From assembly GCA_016302985.1 (NCBI GenBank), contig JAEDMN010000211.1, forward strand, positions 1-5,612: a stretch of DNA of 5,612 bases, read 5' to 3'. Positions 1-5,358 of the stretch are shown piece by piece. Source of the DNA: Kiritimatiellia bacterium (lineage in GTDB: Bacteria; Verrucomicrobiota; Kiritimatiellia; RFP12; UBA1067). The notes under the pieces were generated by a model that was given only the letters and a program-made list of their open reading frames with translations, was not told where the DNA came from and searched no databases. The position numbers and the translations under genes are program-made. Positions within the stretch are counted from its first letter, which is position 1; each line of letters starts with the position of its first letter.

Positions 1-3000
1 CCGGCGCGACGCAGACCTACACGGCGCAGATCGGCGCGGGTTTCGACGTCGTGAAGACGGGCGCCGGCAAGCTTGTCGTCTCCAACGACAACAACACGGC
101 CTTCAGCGGCACGGTCACGGTCAAGGCCGGCATTCTCGAGGCGCAGAGCGGACGTCTCTCGGACCACCGCGTCTTCGGCGCGAACGCGGCGAACACGATC
201 ACGGTCGAGAAGGGCGCGCAGCTGATCACGCGCGTGCCGGGTCCGAAGGCCCAGGGCGACAAGCAGTTCCCGAACAACCTCGTCCTCGCGGGGGCGGGGC
301 CGGACGGCAGCGGCGCGCTGCGCGCCTACCGCTACTCCGGCGTTTCGGGCAGCCAGGGCAACTGCGACGCGCTCTTCGGCAACGTCAAGCTGACGGACGA
401 CGCGACGGTGCGCATGGAGGCGCGCATCGGCTTCTCGAACGGCACGGTCAACTTCAACGGACACCGCCTCTCGCTCTACAAGGGCGGTAACGTCACGTTC
501 ATGCTCTACGGCGGCACGACGTGGAACGCCGGCACGCCGGGCGCGGAGCTGATCGTGACGAACGGCACCGAGGCGACGCTGCAGGGCACGGTCAAGTTCG
601 CGGGCGACGGCACGGTGGTCGTCGCGAACGACTCCAGGTTCTATCTGTGGGGGCCGGCGCTGACATGTCCCTGGAAGATCCGCTTCGACGGCGCGGGCGC
701 GATGAACCTCGGGTCGGGCAACAACGACTCCGCGAACAACATCTCGGGTCCGATCGAGATGAAGGGCAATGTCTTCTACGGCACCTACTCCTCCGCGGCC
801 GGGATGCGGCAGCACCTCTCGGGCGTCATCTCCGGCGCGGGCAGGTTCACGAAGAGCGGCATTCACACGCTCTACCTCGACAACACGGCGAACACGTGGA
901 CGGGCGGCACGACGATCGGTGGCAACAACGACGACCTGACGAGCGTGCTCGTCCCCAAGGCGCCCGGCTCCCTGCCGGGCTGGAACCAGGACGGCAAGGT
1001 CGCGCTGAATGCGAACGGCGTGCTTGCGCTGCCGACTGCCAACTGGACGAGGGACGACGCGGCCGCGCTCGTCGCGCATGCGACGGTCGCCGCGACGGGC
1101 GCGTTCGCGCCGGACACGTCGACGGGCGACGCGGCGTGGACGGGCGACTGGTTCACGAAGAAGGCGCGTCTCGCGCACGTCGACGCGGGTCGCTTCGAGA
1201 CGGACACGGCGCTGCCGGACGGTTCGCAGATCTGGGTGAAGAACGGCACGCTCGCGCTGACGGGCGCGAAACAGCGCCACGTCTCGCAGCTGAACGTGCC
1301 GTCCGGCACGCTGGAGGTCGACGGCGGATACCTGCACGCGTTGAACGCGACGATGCGCATCGGCGGCAGTTCCTCGGCCGGCGCGCGCCTCGTGCTGGGG
1401 AACGGCGGCGCATTCATGGGCCTCAACGCGCCGATCGCGCTCACGGGCCTCGCGAACGTGAACCTCCCCACCTTCGAGATCGGCTCGACGGGGACAAAGC
1501 CGGCGGTGCTCGAGATCGACGGCGGTTCGTTCACGGGCAAGGTGGCCGCGGTGTCCGGCGCCAAGGCCGTGTACAGCCTCCGCGACGGCGACTTCACGCA
1601 GATGTCGGGACCGACGGCGGACGGCTTCCTCTCGTCCGGCGCGAACGGCTACGGCTACCTCGACCAGACCGGCGGAAGGTTCGTCGTCCGCGCGCACACG
1701 GGCCTGATGACGGGCGGCTCGACGGGCATGTACGAGATGAAGGGCGGCACGTTCGACTATCTGAATCCGGACGGCGTGAATTTCGCGCTGTCGCGCGGCT
1801 ATGGCTGGGGCGAGTTCTACCAGACGGGCGGCACGTTCGATCCGTACACGCGCAACGGGCGAAGCTTCTACATGGGCATTCAGAGCTACTCCGACCCGAC
1901 GGGCGGCGTGGCCATTGCGACGCTGGACGGTCCGGACGCGTACATGAAGGTGAACAACGTCGACATGGGCCAGCGGATGACGAACTTCGTCTCGATTCTC
2001 AACCTGAACGCGGGCGTCCTGGAGACGAAGTACATCGAGCATGCGGCGGCGACGCGCAAGAACTGCCCGGGCTACGTGAACTTCAACGGCGGCACGTTCC
2101 GCGCGCTGGACAACAACTCGGACATCTTCGGCAGCGGGACGAAGGTCTGCGCGCGGGCGACGGTGTTCGGGAAGGGCGCGGTGATCGACACGGCCGGGAA
2201 GACGCTGCGCGTCAACGCGGTGCCGCTCTCCGCGCCGAGCGGCAAGGGCGTCGCGTCCATCACGATTCCCGCGAGCGCGGCGCAGACGGGCTACTTCGGT
2301 CCGCCGGAGGTGAAGATCACGGGCGACGGCGCGGGGGCGACGGCGCACTGCCTGTTCGACGCGGCGACGGGCGCGATCGGACCGGTCGTCGTGACGAGCC
2401 CGGGCTGGGGCTACACGACCGCGAAGGCCGTGATCAGGAACGCGGCGCGCACGGGCGACGTGCAGCTCGAGGTCAAGCTCGCGGAACAGGTCGGCGGCGG
2501 CCTGGTGAAGAAGGGCGCGGGCACGCTCGAGCTCGCGTGCCGGAACACGTACACGGGCGCGACGCGCGTCGAGGCCGGCGTGCTGAAGCTCAACGTCGCG
2601 CAGGCGATCCCCGCGGCGAACGACCTCGTGCTCGCGGGCGGATCGGTCGAATGCGCGGCCGGCGTGGCGGCGTCCTTCGCGCACGTGGGCGGCGTGGGCG
2701 AGATCTCCTCCGGCGCGCTGACCGCGACGCAGGGACTCGTCTTCGACGCGAACGACATCGCGACGGGCGGCGTGTTCGCGGTGACGGGTTCGGCGCAGGT
2801 GAACCTGCCGGCGAACGCCGACGTGCGGATTCTGAACGCGGACAAGATGCCCGGCGGCACGACGTACGTCGTCGCGCGGTTCCCGGCCGGCACGTTTGCG
2901 TCCGCGCCGGAGATGGCGGACGGCGGCGACTGGACCTGCTCCGTCTCGGCGGACGGCTCCACGCTCTCCGTCGTGCGGAAGGCTTCCGTCTCGCTCGACG

Positions 3001-5354
3001 TCTCGCGTCCGCGCATCGGCACGGAAATGGCCGTCGCGTTCAGCGACGACGGCGTGCTCACCGGCACGGAGTCCGTCGCCTGGTACCGTTCGTCCGCCAC
3101 GGACCGCACGTACGGCTCGGCGCCGCACGCGACGGGCGCGGCCTACACGCCCGCGGTGGCGGACTGCGAGCACTGGTTCAAGGTGGTCGTGTCGGACGCG
3201 GACGGCGTCCGCTTCGAGCGGGAGTTCTTCTTCAGCCGCCTGCCTGTCTGCTACATCGAGGTCGCGAACGGCGCGGTGCCGTCCGTCAACAAGGAGGAGC
3301 ACGACGCGACGATCCGCATCCAGGGCAACGGCGCCTACGCGCAGCAGTACGAGGGCGCGACCACGATCAAGGTGCGCGGCAACTCGACGAAGGGCTACCC
3401 GAAGAAGCCGTGGAAGCTGAAGCTGGGCAAGAAGACGGATGTCTTCAAGCTCGGCGGCGGCGTGAAGAACAAGCACTGGGTGCTGCTCGCGAACTACCTC
3501 GACGAGTGCCTCATGCGCAACACCATCGGCTCCCGCCTCGCGGACGCGCTCGGCGTCGCGAACATGAAGACCGAATGGGTGGACGTGGTCTTCAACGGTT
3601 CGTACAACGGCTGCTACCAGCTCTGCCAGCACATCCGCATCGCCGAGGAGCGCGTGAACGTGTACGACTGGGAGAACGCGGCCGGGAAGGTCGCCGAGGG
3701 ATTTGCGGAGACGTATCCGATGTCCGACGAGGATCTGGACGCGTTCACGGCGCAGCTCGAGCAGAACTTCTCGTGGGTGACGTCCGACAGCGTGACGTGG
3801 GGCGGCAACACGATGAAGGCGTCGAAGGCCTGGAAGAAGTTCACGAACGACATCTCGGGCGGCTACCTCTGGGAGATGTCGAGCGAGTACGACGAGGTCT
3901 CGAAGTTCATCGTGACGTCCGGCGTGATGACCGTGAAGACGATGCTCAACAAGCCGGAGTTCCTCGCGTCCAATCCCGCGATGATGGCCGAATGCCGGAA
4001 GATCTGGCAGGACTACTGGGACGCCTGCACGTCGACGAACGGCTACAACGCCGCGGGGAGGCACTACAGCGAGCTCTGCGACGTCGACTCGATGGTCGGC
4101 TACTGGCTGACGATGGTGACGATGGAGAACAGCGACAGCACGAAGAAGAGCCGCTACGCCTACAAGGACCAGGGCGGGAAGATCGTCTGGGGCCCGGTCT
4201 GGGATTTCGACTGGGGCTGCGGCAGCCCCGTGACGGTCGAGCAGAATTCCGACGGCTCGTGGAAGTGGTCCAGCGCGACCAATACGTTCGGCGTCGCCAA
4301 GAGCTCGGGCACGGACGACCAGGGCGTGACGAAGGGCGGCTTCTACCGCGAGTGGGCCGACGACCCCTGGTTCTGCCAGAAGCTGGTCGAGGCATACTGG
4401 GCCAAGGTGCACCCGTACTTCGCGGAGATGCTGAAGCCGGGCGGAACGTACGACCAGTATGTCGCGCTGCTCGCGGAGGCGGGCGTGGCGAACGAGAAGA
4501 AGTGGAAGAACCGCGTCGGGTTCAGCGGGCCGGACGGCGACGTGGCGCGCTACCGCCGGTTCCTGACGGACCGCCTGGACTGGATGGACAAGATGTTCGC
4601 GAACGTCTCCACGCTCATGGCCGCGGTGAAGTCCGGCAGCACCGCGGAGTACACGCGCAGCACGACGACGACGGCGACGTTCGCGTCCGGCCTCGGCGCG
4701 GCGACGGCGAAGGCGGAGAGCCGCGAGACGGAGATCCAGGACCTCGAGGCGTTCAAGGACCAGGACGTCGTGGCGTCCGTCACCTCCGGCGCCGGCACGC
4801 ACGTCGCGGTCTACGTGAACGGCCTTCTCGCGGGCCGCGCGGCGCTTGACGGCGGCAAGGCGGCGGTGAGCGTGCCCGCGGCGATGCTGACGGCGCAGGC
4901 GGGCGACCGCAACGTCATCGCCTTCGACGCCGAGGACGCGTCCGGCCGGGTGCTCAAGCGCAACTACGCGCTCGTCTCGCCGAAGGAGTGGACGAACCTC
5001 GCGACGGAGACGAACAAGGTCGACTACGCGTGGCTGCTGCAGATCGATCCGTCGCTCGCGGCGTCCGGCACGCCGGCGGACTTCGAGGCGCTGGCGGAGA
5101 CCGCGCCGTCGCCGCTCGGCAAGAGCCGTCCGCCCAGCTACGACTGGATCGCCGGCACCGACCCCGCGAAGTCGGACGACGAGTTGAAGGTGACGAAGAT
5201 CGAGATCGTGGACGGCGAGGTGAAGCTCACCTGGACGCCGGATCTCGGCCCGGCCCGGAAGTACACGGTGAAGGGCGCGGCCACGGTGGACGGCGCGTAC
5301 ACCGCGCCGCTGGACGCGACGCACCGCTTCTTCAAGGTGAGCGTGGAACGTTGA
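1..5354 (+). CDS. Giant multi-domain surface protein with PATR-like beta repeats and a CotH kinase domain (5' partial)
   Basis: The frame is open from the left edge (first full codon at 3) to TGA at 5352-5354, giving 1783 residues; the true start and any signal peptide lie upstream. The GTG at 51 is an internal valine codon inside a beta repeat, not a start. Order of modules (residues counted from nt 3): PATR-like repeats at 13-49, about 271-316 and 830-870; a Gly-Gly turn ladder at 437-699; a G-Y-T motif at 763-811; an Ig-like module at 994-1080; a CotH kinase domain at about 1082-1534; a beta module at about 1545-1663; a C-terminal module at 1713-1783. Composition is rich in Gly, Ala, Thr, Asn and Asp, as in extracellular beta-solenoids. 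CotH proteins are known as atypical kinases (Bacillus spore coat) and also occur in large bacterial surface proteins. A role in surface attachment or in phosphorylating extracytoplasmic proteins is inference. No beta-barrel, LPxTG or clear PEP-CTERM end is visible. The reading frame and the CotH call are secure; the biological role is unknown. Confidence 0.95.
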   Translation, partial: GATQTYTAQIGAGFDVVKTGAGKLVVSNDNNTAFSGTVTVKAGILEAQSGRLSDHRVFGANAANTITVEKGAQLITRVPGPKAQGDKQFPNNLVLAGAGPDGSGALRAYRYSGVSGSQGNCDALFGNVKLTDDATVRMEARIGFSNGTVNFNGHRLSLYKGGNVTFMLYGGTTWNAGTPGAELIVTNGTEATLQGTVKFAGDGTVVVANDSRFYLWGPALTCPWKIRFDGAGAMNLGSGNNDSANNISGPIEMKGNVFYGTYSSAAGMRQHLSGVISGAGRFTKSGIHTLYLDNTANTWTGGTTIGGNNDDLTSVLVPKAPGSLPGWNQDGKVALNANGVLALPTANWTRDDAAALVAHATVAATGAFAPDTSTGDAAWTGDWFTKKARLAHVDAGRFETDTALPDGSQIWVKNGTLALTGAKQRHVSQLNVPSGTLEVDGGYLHALNATMRIGGSSSAGARLVLGNGGAFMGLNAPIALTGLANVNLPTFEIGSTGTKPAVLEIDGGSFTGKVAAVSGAKAVYSLRDGDFTQMSGPTADGFLSSGANGYGYLDQTGGRFVVRAHTGLMTGGSTGMYEMKGGTFDYLNPDGVNFALSRGYGWGEFYQTGGTFDPYTRNGRSFYMGIQSYSDPTGGVAIATLDGPDAYMKVNNVDMGQRMTNFVSILNLNAGVLETKYIEHAAATRKNCPGYVNFNGGTFRALDNNSDIFGSGTKVCARATVFGKGAVIDTAGKTLRVNAVPLSAPSGKGVASITIPASAAQTGYFGPPEVKITGDGAGATAHCLFDAATGAIGPVVVTSPGWGYTTAKAVIRNAARTGDVQLEVKLAEQVGGGLVKKGAGTLELACRNTYTGATRVEAGVLKLNVAQAIPAANDLVLAGGSVECAAGVAASFAHVGGVGEISSGALTATQGLVFDANDIATGGVFAVTGSAQVNLPANADVRILNADKMPGGTTYVVARFPAGTFASAPEMADGGDWTCSVSADGSTLSVVRKASVSLDVSRPRIGTEMAVAFSDDGVLTGTESVAWYRSSATDRTYGSAPHATGAAYTPAVADCEHWFKVVVSDADGVRFEREFFFSRLPVCYIEVANGAVPSVNKEEHDATIRIQGNGAYAQQYEGATTIKVRGNSTKGYPKKPWKLKLGKKTDVFKLGGGVKNKHWVLLANYLDECLMRNTIGSRLADALGVANMKTEWVDVVFNGSYNGCYQLCQHIRIAEERVNVYDWENAAGKVAEGFAETYPMSDEDLDAFTAQLEQNFSWVTSDSVTWGGNTMKASKAWKKFTNDISGGYLWEMSSEYDEVSKFIVTSGVMTVKTMLNKPEFLASNPAMMAECRKIWQDYWDACTSTNGYNAAGRHYSELCDVDSMVGYWLTMVTMENSDSTKKSRYAYKDQGGKIVWGPVWDFDWGCGSPVTVEQNSDGSWKWSSATNTFGVAKSSGTDDQGVTKGGFYREWADDPWFCQKLVEAYWAKVHPYFAEMLKPGGTYDQYVALLAEAGVANEKKWKNRVGFSGPDGDVARYRRFLTDRLDWMDKMFANVSTLMAAVKSGSTAEYTRSTTTTATFASGLGAATAKAESRETEIQDLEAFKDQDVVASVTSGAGTHVAVYVNGLLAGRAALDGGKAAVSVPAAMLTAQAGDRNVIAFDAEDASGRVLKRNYALVSPKEWTNLATETNKVDYAWLLQIDPSLAASGTPADFEALAETAPSPLGKSRPPSYDWIAGTDPAKSDDELKVTKIEIVDGEVKLTWTPDLGPARKYTVKGAATVDGAYTAPLDATHRFFKVSVER
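39..149 (+). repeat. Autotransporter-associated beta-strand (PATR-like) repeat 1
   Basis: Residues 13-49 of the partial protein fit the PATR pattern: a hydrophobic strand and 'V-K-T-G-A-G-K-L-V-V', then an N-x-F-S-G-x-V-x-V-K-A-G turn and 'I-L-E-A'. Known family members use this unit in the passenger stalks of large exported proteins. The next 110 codons carry typical follow-on elements: 'N-N-L-V-L-A-G-A-G-x-D-G-S-G-A-L-R' from about 273 and 'L-T-D-D-A-T-V-R-M' near 390-420. The left edge therefore falls inside a repeat module, and more repeats probably lie upstream. Confidence 0.8.
813..950 (+). repeat. PATR-like repeat 2 (divergent)
   Basis: Residues about 271-316 read 'H-L-S-G-V-I-S-G-A-G-R-F-T-K-S-G', then a strand 'H-T-L-Y-L' and 'N-T-W-T-G-G-T-T-I'. 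This matches the PATR layout (G-x-G-x-L-x-K-x-G-x-G-T-L-x-L ... N-T-Y-T-G-x-T-x-V), but the second 'G-A-G' is replaced by 'S-G-I-H'. It follows a stretch of beta-strand-like sequence at about 450-800 with N-G-T and G-G-T turns. The call rests on pattern matching by eye. Confidence 0.7.
1311..2099 (+). repeat. Gly-Gly turn ladder, probable beta-solenoid
   Basis: Residues about 437-699 contain a recurring strand-turn unit of the form hydrophobic-x-hydrophobic-x-(D/T/N/K)-G-G-(T/S/R)-F. Examples are 'L-E-V-D-G-G-Y', 'L-E-I-D-G-G-S-F', 'S-L-R-D-G-D-F', 'L-D-Q-T-G-G-R-F', 'Y-E-M-K-G-G-T-F', 'F-Y-Q-T-G-G-T-F' and 'V-N-F-N-G-G-T-F', with a variant 'L-N-L-N-A-G-V-L'. The aromatic or hydrophobic anchor codons lie at 1329, 1530, 1593, 1680, 1752, 1836, 2019 and 2097. 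Neighbouring copies are mostly 21-29 residues apart, the rung length of right-handed beta-helices. The two gaps of 61 and 67 residues would fit degenerate rungs between. This region separates PATR repeats 2 and 3 and probably forms a rigid stalk. Confidence 0.7.
2289..2435 (+). other. G-x-G-A-T / P-G-W-G-Y-T beta motif within the surface protein
   Basis: Residues 763-811 run 'G-Y-F-G-P-P-E-V-K-I-T-G-D-G-A-G-A-T-A', then 'G-A-I-G-P-V-V-V-T-S-P-G-W-G-Y-T' and end 'A-K-A-V-I'. This resembles a unit I know from phage structural proteins and large bacterial surface proteins: P-x-V-x-I-x-G-G-G-x-G-A-x-A, then I-T-V-x-x-P-G-x-G-Y-T-x-A-P-x-V. Only one copy is present, directly upstream of PATR repeat 3. 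Its function is not known to me; a compact beta hairpin or folding unit is the likely reading. Confidence 0.55.
2490..2612 (+). repeat. PATR-like repeat 3 (canonical)
   Basis: Residues 830-870 give the best match in the window: 'G-G-G-L-V-K-K-G-A-G-T-L-E-L', then 'N-T-Y-T-G-A-T-R-V-E-A-G-V-L-K-L-N'. All signature positions of the autotransporter-associated beta-strand repeat are present (K-x-G-x-G-T-L, N-T-Y-T-G, V-x-x-G-x-L). The sequence after it, to about 2981, has the usual closing elements of such passengers: 'L-V-L-A-G-G-S-V-E', a strand-rich stretch, and 'S-A-D-G-S-T-L-S-V-V' at 2947-2976. This marks the end of the stalk and the start of the next module. Confidence 0.9.
2982..3242 (+). 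other. Ig-like beta-sandwich module preceding the CotH domain
   Basis: Residues 994-1080 look like an Ig-like or fibronectin-like domain: first strand 'A-S-V-S-L-D-V', 'V-A-W-Y-R-S-S' as the central Trp strand, then 'A-A-Y-T-P-A-V-A-D-C-E-H-W-F-K-V-V-V-S-D'. The last segment matches the bacterial Ig-like pattern (Y-T-P ... D ... W-x-x-V-x-V). It runs straight into the first CotH strand with almost no linker, so it probably presents the enzyme domain at the end of the stalk. The assignment is by pattern only; its exact family is not identified. Confidence 0.6.
3246..4604 (+). other. CotH-type kinase domain
   Basis: Residues about 1082-1534 carry the CotH landmarks in order. First comes the opening strand 'V-C-Y-I-E-V-A-N-G'. 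The glycine-rich 'V-R-G-N-S-T' at 3372-3389 follows, then 'K-K-P-W-K-L-K-L' at 3402-3419 with the likely ATP-contacting lysines. 'L-A-N-Y-L-D-E-C-L-M-R-N' lies at 3486-3521 and 'F-N-G-S-Y-N-G-C-Y-Q-L' near 3591-3620. 'G-G-Y-L-W-E' is at 3858-3875, 'E-N-S-D-S-T-K-K-S-R-Y-A-Y-K' starts at 4125, and 'G-P-V-W-D-F-D-W-G' is at 4191-4217. The Asp codons at 4134 and 4203 are 23 residues apart and fit the catalytic/metal pair of CotH kinases. In Bacillus, CotH phosphorylates spore-coat proteins; here the substrate is unknown. All core motifs are intact, so an active enzyme is likely. Transfer of a group other than phosphate cannot be ruled out for this fold. Confidence 0.92.
4635..4991 (+). other. Thr-rich linker and beta-rich module after the CotH domain
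   Basis: Residues about 1545-1663 begin with a Ser/Thr-rich linker holding four consecutive ACG Thr codons at 4662-4673. A beta-rich stretch follows, with 'V-A-V-Y-V-N-G-L-L-A-G', 'A-A-V-S-V-P' and 'R-N-V-I-A-F-D-A-E-D-A-S-G-R-V'. The alternation of hydrophobic strands and a 'D-A-x-G-R-V' hairpin suggests a small beta-sandwich. I do not recognise the family. It lacks cysteine, unlike the CotH domain. Confidence 0.45.
5139..5351 (+). other. C-terminal 'A-G-T-D-P ... R-F-F-K-V' module
   Basis: Residues 1713-1783 start 'Y-D-W-I-A-G-T-D-P-A-K-S-D-D-E-L', like the Asp-rich calcium-type loops (D/N-x-Y-x-x-G-T-D-P) at the ends of many secreted bacterial proteins. A short beta domain follows ('V-K-L-T-W-T-P', 'K-Y-T-V-K-G-A-A-T-V') and closes with 'H-R-F-F-K-V-S-V-E-R' directly before the stop. 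From memory, this layout recurs at the ends of large surface proteins in Kiritimatiellota-like genomes. A role in sorting or anchoring is a guess. There is no hydrophobic C-terminal helix, so membrane anchoring at this end is unlikely. Confidence 0.55.
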
Positions 5355-5358
5355 AATG
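5334..5358 (+). promoter_or_regulatory. Tight stop-start junction; likely translational coupling into lpxK
   Basis: The surface-protein TGA (5352-5354) and the lpxK ATG (5356-5358) are separated by a single A. Two weak purine-rich stretches precede the ATG: AAGGTGA at 5334-5340, 15 bases upstream, and GGAA at 5345-5348, 7 bases upstream. Both lie inside the upstream coding sequence. No terminator or promoter fits in the gap. lpxK is therefore probably translated by ribosomes finishing the upstream gene, although an internal promoter further upstream cannot be excluded. Confidence 0.6.

Noticed and set aside
51..53. GTG as the start codon of the large gene
   Set aside because: The frame stays open to the left edge and the 16 upstream codons continue the same beta-strand pattern ('T-Y-T-A-Q-I-G-A-G-F-D-V'). 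The GTG sits mid-repeat, with no signal peptide after it.
872..1597. A 241-codon open frame on the minus strand
   Set aside because: It is antisense to the PATR/solenoid region, is rich in Pro, Ser, Ala and Arg, and shows no recognisable motif. It is a codon-bias shadow.
2411..3109. A 232-codon open frame on the minus strand
   Set aside because: It mirrors the region of PATR repeat 3 and the Ig-like module, with Thr/Ser/Pro/Ala-rich sequence and no domain signature. The sense strand is clearly coding here.
3946..4395. A 149-codon Arg/Ser/Pro-rich open frame on the minus strand
   Set aside because: It is antisense to the most conserved CotH motifs, and its low-complexity Arg-Ser-Pro composition is typical of GC-rich shadows.
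521..4849. A 1442-codon open frame on the plus strand in another phase, overlapping the surface-protein gene
   Set aside because: Its product is dominated by Arg, Gly, Asp and Ala with no domain or strand pattern. It exists because GC-rich codons of the real gene rarely create stops in this phase. The real frame has clear PATR and CotH motifs over the same DNA.
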